Notes: generated by a model not told the origin, from the sequence alone. Positions 37,475-46,655 are shown, counted from the first letter of the stretch. The stretch: 64,000 bases of DNA from Rhodobacterales bacterium 56_14_T64 (GCA_002162795.1 MAAY01000026.1:42922-106921); one strand, 5' to 3'. Translations and numbers: made by a program.

Positions 37475-37912
37475 TTACGTTCCGGCAAGAATTTTAACCG
37501 TAAGTGGGCAAAATTCACCGTCATAAAATGCTTCCAGAACTTGCACAAACTCGGATGCGGCGCCGGGGACTGCGGCAAACAGGGTCATTGAGGACCGTAA
37601 TTTTTTGGCATCCGTTGTGCCAAGGATTTGGTCTGCCTGAGCGCTGTTGTGCGCCAGCATCAGACGACTGACCTCAATCAATCTGCGGCTCAATTCTGGA
37701 TGGCCCAGATAGGCCGTTGCTTCGGCCAGATCCTCGATCCCGTATAGCTGCGCCATATTGGATTTGCCTAAATCGGCCAGTTGCGGAAAGACAAACCACA
37801 TCCAGTGGCTTGTCTTTTGACCCGCTTTTAACTCGGCCAGGACATCGTTCCAGACGGTGTCCTGAGCCTCGATAAACATCTCTAATTCATCAGAGAAGTC
37901 GTCTTCTTCCAT
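37475..37912 (-). CDS. DUF1810 protein
   Basis: A 145-residue soluble protein of DUF1810: FIEAQDTVWNDVLAELKAGQKTSHWMWFVFPQL near the N-terminus (the family hallmark W-FPQL), LAEATAYLGHPELSRRL and a DAKKLRSSMTLF segment. Function not known for the family. The start codon is 2 bases after the argG stop, so the two are co-transcribed. Confidence 0.85.
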   Translation of the reverse strand: MEEDDFSDELEMFIEAQDTVWNDVLAELKAGQKTSHWMWFVFPQLADLGKSNMAQLYGIEDLAEATAYLGHPELSRRLIEVSRLMLAHNSAQADQILGTTDAKKLRSSMTLFAAVPGAASEFVQVLEAFYDGEFCPLTVKILAGT

Positions 37913-37914
37913 TA

Positions 37915-39138
37915 TTATTTGACCCGTTTGTTCCGCATTGCAATCAGCTTTAAGCGTAGGGCCTGCAATTGGATAAATCCAGCCGCATCTTTTTGGTCAT
38001 AGGCGCCGGCGTCGTCTTCGAATGTCACATGCTCTTCTGAGTACAGCGAGTGTTCGGACCAGCGGCCAACACAAGTGGCCGAGCCCTTGTATAGTTTCAG
38101 ACGTACGGTTCCGGTGACATGGGTCTGGCTGGCGTCGATGGCAGCCTGCAGCATTTCACGCTCGGGCGAGTACCAGAAACCGTTGTAGATCAGCTCAGCG
38201 TATTTTGGCATCAGCTCGTCTTTGAGATGCATGGCGCCACGGTCCATAGTGATCGATTCGATGCCGCGGTGGGCTTCGAGCAGCAGAGTGCCACCGGGTG
38301 TCTCGTAGATGCCGCGCGATTTCATGCCAACAAAGCGGCCCTCAACAAGGTCCAGACGGCCACAGCCGTGTTTGCCGCCGTATTCATTCAGTTTGGTCAG
38401 GATAGTGGCTGGCGACATTGCCTCGCCATTGATACTGACCGCGTCGCCTTTTTCAAAGCCAACCTCGATGAACTCGGGGGTGTTGGGGGCGTCTTCGGGG
38501 TTCACAGTGCGCTGATAAACGTAATCGGGCGCCATCACTGCAGGGTCTTCCAGCACTTTACCCTCAGAAGAGGTGTGCAGTAGGTTGGCATCAACCGAGA
38601 AGGGAGCCTCGCCGCGTTTGTCTGTGGCAACCGGAATTTGGTTCTGCTCGGCAAACTCCAGCAGCTTGGTGCGCGAAGACAAATCCCATTCACGCCAAGG
38701 TGCGATGACCTTAATGTCTGGGTTCAGCGCATAAGCGGCCAATTCAAAACGAACCTGGTCGTTGCCCTTGCCTGTTGCACCATGTGCAACGGCATCTGCG
38801 CCTACGGCCTCGGCGATCTCAACAAGACGTTTGGAGATCAGCGGGCGTGCGATCGATGTGCCCAGTAGGTACAGGCCTTCGTATACCGCGTTGGCGCGGA
38901 ACATCGGGAATACAAAGTCGCGGACAAATTCTTCGCGGACATCTTCGATGTAGATGTTTTCCGGCGCGATCCCCAGCAGTTCGGCCTTGGCGCGGGCTGG
39001 TTCCAGCTCTTCGCCCTGACCCAAGTCGGCGGTAAAGGTGACAACCTCACAACCGTACTCGGTCTGCAGCCATTTCAGGATGATCGACGTATCAAGGCCA
39101 CCGGAATAGGCCAGAACAACTTTTTTGGGCGCGGACAT
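37915..39138 (-). CDS. argG: Argininosuccinate synthase
   Basis: ATP-dependent condensation of citrulline and aspartate. The 407-residue protein has the N-type ATP pyrophosphatase loop AYSGGLDTS (10-18), [21 protein letters not shown], and [30 protein letters not shown] lies about 7 bases before the ATG at 39138; a start 19 codons upstream is rejected because conserved sequence begins at [13 protein letters not shown]. Full length. Confidence 0.97.
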   Translation of the reverse strand: MSAPKKVVLAYSGGLDTSIILKWLQTEYGCEVVTFTADLGQGEELEPARAKAELLGIAPENIYIEDVREEFVRDFVFPMFRANAVYEGLYLLGTSIARPLISKRLVEIAEAVGADAVAHGATGKGNDQVRFELAAYALNPDIKVIAPWREWDLSSRTKLLEFAEQNQIPVATDKRGEAPFSVDANLLHTSSEGKVLEDPAVMAPDYVYQRTVNPEDAPNTPEFIEVGFEKGDAVSINGEAMSPATILTKLNEYGGKHGCGRLDLVEGRFVGMKSRGIYETPGGTLLLEAHRGIESITMDRGAMHLKDELMPKYAELIYNGFWYSPEREMLQAAIDASQTHVTGTVRLKLYKGSATCVGRWSEHSLYSEEHVTFEDDAGAYDQKDAAGFIQLQALRLKLIAMRNKRVK

Positions 39139-39276
39139 GGGATTTCCTCTTAAGCAGAACGACTGGCCGATAGCGGTTTTTACGCGGGAGGGCAAGGATT
39201 TCCGGGCTTCTCACGGCGGGTTGCCGAGACTAGGGTCGGGGGCGGCTGATGATGATGATATTTGAAAGGAAGAGAT

Positions 39277-40038
39277 ATGAAAGGTTGGAGCATATTTGCT
39301 CACTCAGTAGGGATGGTTACTCGTAACTTGTCCGAAGCATTGAAAATTGCCGTGGTGCCTGTGCTAATTGGGTTTGCCGCAATCGTTGCCCTTACTTTGA
39401 TGACTGGACTGTCGTTCGGTTCCATGTCTGACCCAGAGGCGATGGACAAAATGATGCAGGACGGCGGGATGGGGGCGTTGTTTATTCCGATCATCCTGTT
39501 CGCCGTTGTGCTGATCATAATAGAGTTGTGGATCTTTGTGTCCTGGCATCGGTTTATCCTGCTTGAGGAATACCCCACAGGTTGGATTCCAGAGTTTCGC
39601 TTCGACCGTATCATGGCCTATTTCGGCCGCGGTTTTCTGATCGGTGTCGTTATGGTGGGAATGTGGATCCTTGCTGGTCTCGCGGCGGCCGTCTTGGGTC
39701 CCCTAGGTGCGGTGATCCTGGTGGGCGCTGTGTTTTTCTCGGTTATTCTGCTCTATCGGCTGGTTCCTATGTTGCCCGCCGCCGCAATTGGAAAGTCGCT
39801 GACCGTTGGTCAGGCTTGGGAGGCGACTAAAGGGTCAACTGGTACCATTATTGTGCTGGCGATTGTCATCGTGGTGGCGCAATTCCTGTTGCAGGTGGTG
39901 ACTGGGCTGTCGATGATGGTCTTCGCACCGCTTGGCATACTGTTTCAGGTGTTTGTGACCTTGGTGATGTCACTGGTGAATGTCAGCATCCTGACCACGT
40001 TTTATGGACACTACGTCGAAGGCCGTGAAATCGACTGA
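39277..40038 (+). CDS. Multi-pass membrane protein of unknown function
   Basis: A 253-residue protein with about six hydrophobic segments (near residues 25-48, 68-90, 116-140, 142-165, 193-215 and 218-240). It contains SWHRFILLEEYP after the second segment and GKSLTVGQAWEATKGSTGTI before the fifth; the latter resembles a repeat seen in DUF975 or glycerophosphodiester phosphodiesterase membrane domains, but I cannot assign it. GGAAG precedes the ATG at 39277; an in-frame ATG 5 codons earlier overlaps that site. Monocistronic between argG (divergent) and ilvA. Confidence 0.75.
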   Translation: MKGWSIFAHSVGMVTRNLSEALKIAVVPVLIGFAAIVALTLMTGLSFGSMSDPEAMDKMMQDGGMGALFIPIILFAVVLIIIELWIFVSWHRFILLEEYPTGWIPEFRFDRIMAYFGRGFLIGVVMVGMWILAGLAAAVLGPLGAVILVGAVFFSVILLYRLVPMLPAAAIGKSLTVGQAWEATKGSTGTIIVLAIVIVVAQFLLQVVTGLSMMVFAPLGILFQVFVTLVMSLVNVSILTTFYGHYVEGREID

Positions 40039-40069
40039 CACTCGAACGGTATTCTTATGTATGCTTTGT

Positions 40070-40095
40070 GCCTGCCCCTTGCCATGGGGGCGGGC
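40070..40095 (+). terminator. GC-rich hairpin between the membrane protein gene and ilvA
   Basis: GCCTGCCCC (40070-40078) pairs with GGGGCGGGC (40087-40095) with one T-G wobble, 8-base loop. No T-run follows; it ends 19 bases before ilvA, so it may act in the ilvA leader rather than end transcription. Confidence 0.4.
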
Positions 40096-40114
40096 TTGCG
40101 CCAATCAATAAGGC

Positions 40115-41341
40115 ATGACTGATTTCCAGACCCAAGCCCGTGCTGCCGAAGCAGCGATGCGCGATGTATTTCCCGCCACACCGTTGCAGCGAAATGCGCA
40201 TCTGTCTGAACGATTTGGCGCCGAGATTTACCTAAAACGCGAAGACCTAAGCCCGGTGCGCTCCTACAAAATTCGTGGCGCCTATAACGCCATGCGCAAA
40301 CAGCCGGATCAGGATTTGTTTGTTTGCGCCAGTGCCGGCAATCATGCCCAAGGCATGGCCTATATGTGCAGCCATATGGGGGTCAAAGGCGTAATTTTTA
40401 TGCCGGTGACCACGCCGCAGCAAAAGATTCAGAAAACCCGGATTTTTGGCGGCGATCAGATAGAGATCCATCTGGTAGGCGACTATTTTGACGATACTCT
40501 GGCGGCGGCGCAGGAGTGGTGCCAGCGCGAAGGCGGGCACTTCTTATCGCCGTTTGATGATGCTGATGTGATCGAAGGCCAAAGCTCGATCGCGGTCGAG
40601 ATCGAGGCGCAGCTGGGCTGCGCGCCTGATCATGTGATCCTGCCGGTGGGCGGTGGTGGTATGTCTTCAGGCGTGGTGTCCTGGTTTGGTGACCGGGTTC
40701 ATTGCCTGTTTGTCGAACCCGATGGGGGCGCTTGCCTCAGGGCGGCTCTGACTGCCGGGCATCCGGTTTCGCTTGATCGTGTTGATACCTTTGTCGATGG
40801 AGCCGCAGTTGGGCGGATTGGGGTGTTGCCCTTTGCCTTGCTGCAACATGTGCCGCTGCCAGATGTGTTGAGCATTTCCGAGGATCGGATCTGCACCACA
40901 ATGCTCGAGATGCTGAACGTTGAAGGCATTGTTTTGGAGCCAGCCGGTGCTCTGGCAGTTGAGGCGCTGGGCGATGTGCGTTCTTGGATACGTGGCAAGA
41001 CTGTGGTCTGTATCACGTCGGGTGGTAATTTTGATTTTGAACGGCTGCCCGAGGTCAAGGAGAGGGCGCAGCGCTACTCGGGGATCAAAAAATACTTCCT
41101 GCTTCGGCTGCCGCAGCGGCCCGGTGCATTGAAAGAGTTCCTGGGTATTCTGGGTCCGGAAGATGATATTGCCCGGTTTGAATACATGAAAAAATCAGCC
41201 CGCAACTTTGGTTCGGTGCTGATCGGCATTGAAACCAAACGCCCTGAAAATTTCCCGAAACTTTTTGCCCGTCTTGATGCGGCTGGGTTCACCTATACTG
41301 ACATTACAAATGATGAGACACTTGCGCAGTTTGTGATTTGA
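40115..41341 (+). CDS. ilvA: Threonine ammonia-lyase (biosynthetic)
   Basis: PLP enzyme that makes 2-oxobutanoate for isoleucine. The 408-residue protein has the PLP lysine in SYKIRGAYN (Lys52), SAGNHAQGMAY, LPVGGGGMSSG and TSGGNFD. After about residue 325 there is a single regulatory-type domain (KKYFLLRLPQRPGALKEFLGILGPEDDIARFEYMKK), shorter than the tandem module in E. coli IlvA, giving the compact form common in this group. The ribosome-binding site is weak. A GC hairpin lies in the leader. It converges on the Hpt gene with 16 bases between. Confidence 0.93.
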   Translation: MTDFQTQARAAEAAMRDVFPATPLQRNAHLSERFGAEIYLKREDLSPVRSYKIRGAYNAMRKQPDQDLFVCASAGNHAQGMAYMCSHMGVKGVIFMPVTTPQQKIQKTRIFGGDQIEIHLVGDYFDDTLAAAQEWCQREGGHFLSPFDDADVIEGQSSIAVEIEAQLGCAPDHVILPVGGGGMSSGVVSWFGDRVHCLFVEPDGGACLRAALTAGHPVSLDRVDTFVDGAAVGRIGVLPFALLQHVPLPDVLSISEDRICTTMLEMLNVEGIVLEPAGALAVEALGDVRSWIRGKTVVCITSGGNFDFERLPEVKERAQRYSGIKKYFLLRLPQRPGALKEFLGILGPEDDIARFEYMKKSARNFGSVLIGIETKRPENFPKLFARLDAAGFTYTDITNDETLAQFVI

Positions 41342-41357
41342 ACTCAGCCTGTTGCAG

Positions 41358-41684
41358 TCAAAACCGAGTAGGCAATTCGTTGATAAATGTGGTCTTGGAG
41401 GATTGAAATTCTGAAATTATAGCGGGAACATTTACAGTGTCAGCTTTGCCCATAGCGGATTTGCTTTCACCATCTTGGCACAGCGTTGAAAAAGCTTGAA
41501 AGCCTAGGCTCAGTGCGCTGCCCTTCAGAAAATGCAAATCTTGCTCTAATTGAGTGAGGTCCACGTTTTCACTGAGTTTGGAAATAACTTCTTCAACCTC
41601 TTCAATGAATAGGTCGACGACTTCTCCAAAATCTTCTGCGCCCACTTCTTCGCGCAACTCTTTTACTCTTGGCCAGTCAATCAT
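41358..41684 (-). CDS. Histidine-phosphotransfer (Hpt) domain protein
   Basis: A 108-residue four-helix Hpt protein. The phospho-accepting histidine is His51 in LEQDLHFLKGSALSLGF, with the usual H-x-L-K-G-x-A context, and the acidic helix FGEVVDLFIEEVEEVISKL precedes it. It is divergent from a receiver-PP2C gene with 67 bases between, so the pair likely forms a phosphorelay branch. Cytoplasmic. No histidine kinase is adjacent. Confidence 0.88.
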   Translation of the reverse strand: MIDWPRVKELREEVGAEDFGEVVDLFIEEVEEVISKLSENVDLTQLEQDLHFLKGSALSLGFQAFSTLCQDGESKSAMGKADTVNVPAIISEFQSSKTTFINELPTRF

Positions 41685-41751
41685 GGCTTAAATCCTGTTA
41701 CTCGTTCTCAATTTTGCTAACCATAGACCTCAAAGCGTAAAAGTATGGTGA

Positions 41752-43128
41752 ATGGAACGAGATACATCAAATTCTAAGGTTCATGGCTTGTTAAGCCGTA
41801 AGTATGATATTGCGATAAGTTACGAGACAACAGCCGAGATTAACGAGGTTCAATCTGTGTTGCCAGACAGTACATTTTATAACGAAGAACAGGTCGACAA
41901 TGGATCGATTCGCCGTGTTTTGGTTGTCGATGACAGCCGACTTCAACGCCGTATTCTCGTAGCGTCATTGAAAAAATGGGGATTCGAGGTCACCGAAGCC
42001 GATAGCGGTGAGGCAGCAATGGAGATTTGCTGTCAGGATCCGCCGGATTTGATCCTTAGCGACTGGATGATGCCCGGAATGAACGGCCTGGAATTTTGCC
42101 GGGCTTTTCGTGAGTACTCCAAGGAAAGCTACAGCTATTTTATCCTGCTGACCTCAAAAAGCGAAAAGAACGAAATCGCCCAAGGCTTGGATGCTGGCGC
42201 GGATGACTTTCTGACCAAACCGGTGAGCTCGGACGAGCTGCGTGCGCGGATCTCGGCCGGTGAGCGCATTTTGCGCATGCAGCGTGAGTTGTCGGAGAAA
42301 AACAGAATTGTTTCGGATACTCTGGACGAATTGCAGCGGGTCTATGATGCGATTGACAAGGATTTGGTGCAGGCACGCAAGATCCAGCAGTCTTTGGTGC
42401 CCGAGCTGTCGCGTGAATTTGGATCGTCCTCGGTCAGTCTGCTGTTGAAACCCTGTGGTCATATTGGTGGCGATCTGGTGGGGATGTTCTCACCCGGGGT
42501 TAACCGATTAGGGTTCTATTCCATCGACGTGTCCGGCCACGGTATCACTTCGGCAATGATGACCGCCCGTTTGGGTGGCTACCTGTCGTCGACCTATTTT
42601 GATCAAAATGTTGCGATGGAAAAGCGGTTTAATCGCTTTTATGCGCTTCGCCAGCCAGAGGAAGTGGCCAGCCTACTGAACGCCCGGCTGATTGCTGATA
42701 CAGGGATCGAAGAATATTTTACCATGGCCTACTGCATCGTAGATCTGCGTAGCGGTATCTTAAAACTGGTGCAGGCCGGCCACCCACATCCGTTGTTATT
42801 GCGCAAGGACGGGTCGACCGAGTTTCTGGGGGAGGGCGGGGTGCCAGTGGGGCTGATCCCCGACATTCCCTATTCGCAAGTTGAAACAGTCATGGAGCCG
42901 GGCGACCGCCTGCTACTTTATTCTGATGGATTTACCGAGGCGCGGCTCGAGAACGGTGAAATGCTGGATTCCGAAGGGCTTCTGGAGTTGGTTGCAAAAT
43001 GTGATTCCCGGCAAAGCGGCCAGGAATTCCTGGATGATTTGTATTGGAACCTCACCCAGGTGATGTCGTCGGAGTATGGGTCGGAAGATGATGTCTCAGC
43101 CACGGTGTTTGAATACAACGGTCCCTGA
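41752..43128 (+). CDS. Response regulator with PP2C (SpoIIE/RsbU) phosphatase output
   Basis: A 458-residue fusion. Residues 1-52 are a variable lead; 54-170 form a receiver domain with Asp60/Asp61, phospho-acceptor Asp104 (LSDWMMPG), Thr134 and Lys156; a coiled-coil linker at about 172-215 (ELSEKNRIVSDTLDELQRVYDAIDKDLVQARKIQQSL) leads into a PPM/SpoIIE domain with GGDLVGMF, IDVSGHGITSAMMTARLGG and LYSDGFTEA metal-binding residues. Such proteins dephosphorylate anti-sigma-factor antagonists in partner-switching pathways. No anti-sigma or STAS gene is beside it. No obvious ribosome-binding site precedes the ATG. Confidence 0.92.
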   Translation: MERDTSNSKVHGLLSRKYDIAISYETTAEINEVQSVLPDSTFYNEEQVDNGSIRRVLVVDDSRLQRRILVASLKKWGFEVTEADSGEAAMEICCQDPPDLILSDWMMPGMNGLEFCRAFREYSKESYSYFILLTSKSEKNEIAQGLDAGADDFLTKPVSSDELRARISAGERILRMQRELSEKNRIVSDTLDELQRVYDAIDKDLVQARKIQQSLVPELSREFGSSSVSLLLKPCGHIGGDLVGMFSPGVNRLGFYSIDVSGHGITSAMMTARLGGYLSSTYFDQNVAMEKRFNRFYALRQPEEVASLLNARLIADTGIEEYFTMAYCIVDLRSGILKLVQAGHPHPLLLRKDGSTEFLGEGGVPVGLIPDIPYSQVETVMEPGDRLLLYSDGFTEARLENGEMLDSEGLLELVAKCDSRQSGQEFLDDLYWNLTQVMSSEYGSEDDVSATVFEYNGP

Positions 43129-43146
43129 AGCTCACGCATCCAAATG

Positions 43147-43271
43147 CTCCCGCCCGTCGTTGGATCATCAAAGATGACCGGCCTCCCGTTGGGCGTGGCT
43201 CCGCGTTTTGCGCGGCGCCACGCCCAACCCTGACCGGGGGGGTAATAGGCCATCGAAGTCAGGGGCGGGAG
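43147..43271. repeat. 125-bp nested inverted-repeat element
   Basis: An intergenic element with concentric arms: outer CTCCCGCCC (43147-43155) and GGGCGGGAG (43263-43271), and inner GTTGGGCGTGGC-T-CCGCG (43188-43205) against CGCGG-C-GCCACGCCCAAC (43211-43228) around TTTTG, with 17 of 18 positions paired. It lies between the 3' end of the PP2C gene and the 3' end of the Nudix gene. No ORF or known terminator T-run fits it. It may be a family of repeats in this genus. Confidence 0.85.
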
Positions 43272-43283
43272 TGTTTGCTTGTT

Positions 43284-43736
43284 TTAGCGGCGTGTTTTCA
43301 GTTTAAACAATTGCGCGGCAAAGTATCGATCCCCAGGGTTGCCAAGAAGATCTATGGCCTTGTCTTGATCCATCCAAACTGCCTCGTGCCCTATCTCCTT
43401 AGGCGGGCCGATGCGTTGCAACGGACGTGCGACATAGATGTGGCACAGTTTTTCAGCCCACAGATCATACTCGGGCATATAGACAAACCGCCGGAAAACC
43501 CCAAAACGTTTTGGGGTGGAAATGGTCCAACCGGTTTCCTCGTGAACCTCGCGGTGCAACGCCGGTAACGGCGATTCTCCGGGATCTATGCCGCCGCCGG
43601 GCAATTGCAGGTCGGGGCCAGGGTCAAATTGACAGGTCAGCAGAAACTTGCCGTCTTGTGGCAACAAAGCATAGACGCCGGGTCGTCGGTGATAGTGGCG
43701 GCATGGCTCGGGCGGCTCTCCAAATCGTCTGATCAC
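43284..43736 (-). CDS. Nudix hydrolase
   Basis: A 150-residue Nudix protein. The Nudix box is canonical: GGGIDPGESPLPALHREVHEETGW (Gx5Ex7REUxEExGU), preceded by RPGVYALLPQDGKFLLTCQF. The start is taken as GTG at 43736 because AAAGGGG lies 7 bases upstream, and an ATG-initiated form would run into the divergent hslO. Substrate not predictable. It shares a 77-base intergenic region with hslO. Confidence 0.85.
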   Translation of the reverse strand: MIRRFGEPPEPCRHYHRRPGVYALLPQDGKFLLTCQFDPGPDLQLPGGGIDPGESPLPALHREVHEETGWTISTPKRFGVFRRFVYMPEYDLWAEKLCHIYVARPLQRIGPPKEIGHEAVWMDQDKAIDLLGNPGDRYFAAQLFKLKTRR

Positions 43737-43746
43737 GCAGTGACCC

Positions 43747-43775
43747 CTTTCATCTAAATGCGATACACCTATATA
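43747..43775 (+). promoter_or_regulatory. Candidate heat-shock promoter of hslO
   Basis: CTTTCA (43747-43752), 15-base spacer, CCTATATA (43768-43775). It loosely matches alphaproteobacterial RpoH promoters and precedes a redox/heat-shock chaperone gene. The -35 is weak. Confidence 0.3.
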
Positions 43776-43813
43776 GGCTCGATATGCCAACCTCGGGCGT
43801 GTAAGGAAACCCC

Positions 43814-44800
43814 ATGACTCTTGGATCAAAAATCGCGTGGGACGATACCGTCCTGCCATTCCAACTGGATACTGTCGACATGCGTGGCCGCGTGGCGCGG
43901 CTCGACGGTGTGCTGGATGGAATTCTAAAGCAACATGATTATCCGCCACAAGTCGAGGCCCTGGTGGCCGAGATGGCGCTGCTGACCGCACTGATCGGAC
44001 AAACGATCAAGCTGCGTTGGAAATTGTCGTTGCAGGTGCAGTCCAAAGGCCCGGTGCGGATGATCGCCACCGACTATTTTGCACCGCAGACCGAAGGTGC
44101 ACCGGCCCGTATCCGCGCTTACGCCAGCTATGATGCAGACCGTCTGAGTGATGGCACCACGTTTGATCAGGTTGGCGATGGCTATTTCGCTGTCATGATC
44201 GATCAGGGCGAAGGTAGCAAACCCTATCAGGGCATTACCTCTCTGGAAGGCGACTCCATTTCTGCCTGTGCCGAAGCCTATTTTGCACAGTCCGAGCAGC
44301 TGCCAACACGGTTCAGCCTCAGCTTTGGTAAATCCTCTGTACCCGGAAGCGCCGAACATTGGCGCGCCGGCGGCATCATGTTGCAACACATGCCAAAGGC
44401 CTCTCCCTTTGTTGTGCAATCTGGTGATGCTGGAGAGATTTTGACCGCTGCTGACCTGGTCGACGGTGAAGAAGGCGAGAATTGGAACCGGATCAATATC
44501 CTGTTGGACACTGTTGAGGATCTGGAACTGATCGGACCTTCGGTTCCGCCCACCAATCTTCTCCTTCGCCTGTTCCACGAGGAGGCGCCACGGGTGTTTG
44601 ATCCGCAAGGAGTCATTTTTGGATGCACCTGTTCCGAAGACCGCGTCCGTCAGAGTCTGTCGATCTATTCGTCTAAAGACCTCGAAAAGATGACCACTGA
44701 CGACGGGCGAATTACTGCTGATTGTCAGTTCTGTAGTTCACATTACGATCTCGATCCGAAAACGGTTGGGTTTGACGCGGAAAACCCAACGGGTGCCTGA
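43814..44800 (+). CDS. hslO: Hsp33, redox-regulated chaperone
   Basis: Holdase activated by oxidation and unfolding. The 328-residue protein has the Hsp33 core (VDMRGRVARLDGVLDGIL, GQTIKLRWKLSLQVQSKGPVRMIATDYF) and the C-terminal zinc motif with FGCTCSEDR and, about 30 residues on, CQFCSSHY (C-x-C and C-x2-C). The stop overlaps the GTG start of the next Nudix gene by 8 bases. It leads the coupled run hslO - Nudix - cca. Confidence 0.95.
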   Translation: MTLGSKIAWDDTVLPFQLDTVDMRGRVARLDGVLDGILKQHDYPPQVEALVAEMALLTALIGQTIKLRWKLSLQVQSKGPVRMIATDYFAPQTEGAPARIRAYASYDADRLSDGTTFDQVGDGYFAVMIDQGEGSKPYQGITSLEGDSISACAEAYFAQSEQLPTRFSLSFGKSSVPGSAEHWRAGGIMLQHMPKASPFVVQSGDAGEILTAADLVDGEEGENWNRINILLDTVEDLELIGPSVPPTNLLLRLFHEEAPRVFDPQGVIFGCTCSEDRVRQSLSIYSSKDLEKMTTDDGRITADCQFCSSHYDLDPKTVGFDAENPTGA

Positions 44801-45389
44801 CCTGATCAAATCCCTGCGTGCAGCTCTCGATCAACCGGGGGATGGTTCGTCGGATTTTGATCTGAACCCGGATTTCAAACTCCCAGCGGGCCGTAAATTG
44901 CGTCCCGCTGGGGTGTTAGTGCCCATTTCTGTCGCTGGTGGAGCACCGAGGGTGATCCTGACCAAACGCTCATCGGCGCTGAAACACCACCCCGGCCAGA
45001 TCGCCTTTCCCGGTGGCAAGCAGGACGAAAGTGATGCTGATGTTACAGCCGCTGCCCTGCGTGAAGCCTGGGAAGAAGTTGGTCTGCCACAGGATTTGCC
45101 GCAAGTAATCGGCTCCCTGCCTGTTCATGAAACCGTCACGGGGTTTCGGGTGACCCCGGTGGTGGCGCTGCTGGATCAAGATTTTCAACTGCGCCCCGAA
45201 CCGGGTGAGGTGGACGAAGTGTTTTCGGTGCCACTGGCGCATCTGTTGAACCTGGACAATTACATCATCGAATCGCGGCGTTGGCGCGGTACACGCCGAC
45301 ATTACTTCACCGTGCCTTATGGCCCCTATTATATCTGGGGTGCCACGGCGCGAATGTTGCGTGGGCTGGCCGCACGGATGATACGATGA
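44793..45389 (+). CDS. Nudix hydrolase, CoA pyrophosphatase type
   Basis: A 198-residue protein of the CoA diphosphatase branch: LRPAGVLVPISV, LTKRSSALKHHPGQIAFPGGKQDESDADVTAAALREAWEEVGL (UPF0035-type lead followed by the Nudix box, whose first Glu position is replaced as is usual in this branch) and HETVTGFRVTPVVAL. The start is the GTG at 44793 within the hslO stop; a TTG 9 codons earlier is also possible. cca follows with ATGA overlap. Confidence 0.88.
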   Translation: MPDLIKSLRAALDQPGDGSSDFDLNPDFKLPAGRKLRPAGVLVPISVAGGAPRVILTKRSSALKHHPGQIAFPGGKQDESDADVTAAALREAWEEVGLPQDLPQVIGSLPVHETVTGFRVTPVVALLDQDFQLRPEPGEVDEVFSVPLAHLLNLDNYIIESRRWRGTRRHYFTVPYGPYYIWGATARMLRGLAARMIR

Positions 45390-46540
45390 CCCGCATTGAT
45401 CAACCTTGGCTGCAAGATCCTGCCACTCGGGCCGTTTGTGATGCGATAACGGCGAAAGGCGCTTTGTTGTTTTTTGTCGGCGGTTGTGTTCGGAACGCGC
45501 TGATGGGGGTGGCTGTGTCGGATCTGGACCTTGCCACCGATGCGCATCCCGAAACTGTGATGCAACTGGCAAAGCAGGCCGGGCTGAAGGTTATACCAAC
45601 AGGGATTGATCACGGCACTGTCACAGTTGTCAGCGGCGGGATCCCGTTTGAAATCACCACCTTTCGCAAGGATGTCGCTACTGATGGCCGCCGCGCTACT
45701 GTGGCTTTTGCCACGGACATTGCTGACGACGCTGCGCGGCGCGATTTCACGATGAATGCAATTTATGCCCGCCCGGATGGTACGGTTGTTGATCCGCTTG
45801 GGGGCATGTCTGATCTGAACGCCCGACGTGTGCGGTTTATTGGGACTGCTGAAAATCGAATTCGGGAGGATTACCTGCGTTCACTACGGTACTTCCGCTT
45901 TCACGCTTGGTACGGCGATACCGAAGCTGGGTTTGACGCTGATGCCTTGGCTGCAATTGCTGCAAATCTGGATGGATTGGGCCAACTGTCACGTGAGCGG
46001 GTAGGGGCTGAGCTTCTGAAGCTTCTGTCCGCTGGTGACCCGGCGCCCTCAGTGGCAGCCATGCGACAGGCCGGCGTCTTGCAACAATTGCTGCCCGGGG
46101 CGGATGACCGCGCGTTGGCACCTTTGGTTCATTTCGAATCTGGATTAGTGGCGAACCCGACCCGCCGTTTGGCGGCGCTGGGCGGATCTGAGGTGGGCGA
46201 ACATTTGCGGCTTAGCAAAGCTCAGACCAGCCGTTGGACCACTCTGCGTGATCAGGCGGTTGGAACCAAAGGAACTCTGGAACTGGGGTATCGCCTTGGC
46301 GAAGACCTGTCTCGCGATGTCTTGTTGTTACGCGCTGCACTGCTGGAACAACCTCTGGTGCCCAATTTTGAGACTGATATTTCACGTGGAGCATCGGCGA
46401 AATTCCCTCTCTCGGCGCGTGACTTAATGCCGAAAATCACCGGCAAAGCGCTGGGCGAGACGCTGAAACAGCTAGAATCGGATTGGATCGCTTCGGGGTT
46501 TACTCTCACCCGCGATGATTTGATGAAAAATCACCTCTAG
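45386..46540 (+). CDS. cca: CCA tRNA nucleotidyltransferase / polyA polymerase family
   Basis: Class II nucleotidyltransferase of 384 residues: FFVGGCVRNALMG, SDLDLATDAHPE with the catalytic D-x-D, FRKD, RRDFTMNAIYARPDG, DPLGGMSDL, and RIREDYLRSLRYFRFHAWYG. It adds or repairs the tRNA 3' CCA end. The ATG overlaps the Nudix stop (ATGA). A longer start inside the Nudix gene is rejected. A 13/16 parS look-alike at 46378-46393 within the gene is treated as chance. Confidence 0.93.
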   Translation: MTRIDQPWLQDPATRAVCDAITAKGALLFFVGGCVRNALMGVAVSDLDLATDAHPETVMQLAKQAGLKVIPTGIDHGTVTVVSGGIPFEITTFRKDVATDGRRATVAFATDIADDAARRDFTMNAIYARPDGTVVDPLGGMSDLNARRVRFIGTAENRIREDYLRSLRYFRFHAWYGDTEAGFDADALAAIAANLDGLGQLSRERVGAELLKLLSAGDPAPSVAAMRQAGVLQQLLPGADDRALAPLVHFESGLVANPTRRLAALGGSEVGEHLRLSKAQTSRWTTLRDQAVGTKGTLELGYRLGEDLSRDVLLLRAALLEQPLVPNFETDISRGASAKFPLSARDLMPKITGKALGETLKQLESDWIASGFTLTRDDLMKNHL

Positions 46541-46628
46541 AACGCCGCACAACCAAAGCGCGTGACAAAAGCAAAAAACTGTCCTAACCATGAGCAATCT
46601 GACACTGTCACATGACGGAGGAATGCAT

Positions 46629-46655
46629 ATGTATCGTGGGATCTGGTTCACTTAA
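46629..46655 (+). CDS. Possible leader peptide upstream of the ABC exporter genes
   Basis: A tiny ORF encoding MYRGIWFT with GGAGG 7 bases before its ATG, a better initiation site than most genes here. In-frame ATGs at 46590 and 46623 would extend it to 21 or 10 residues. A GC hairpin GGCGGC-ttcggc-GCCGCC (46681-46698) follows 25 bases later, then a T-run at 46715-46720, and the first ABC gene starts at 46741. The layout suggests translation-coupled control, but there is no homology evidence. Confidence 0.35.
   Translation: MYRGIWFT

Noticed and set aside
46378..46393. parS-like TATTTCACGTGGAGCA inside cca
   Set aside because: Only 13/16 with two mismatches in the core, and far from the partition locus; chance within coding DNA.
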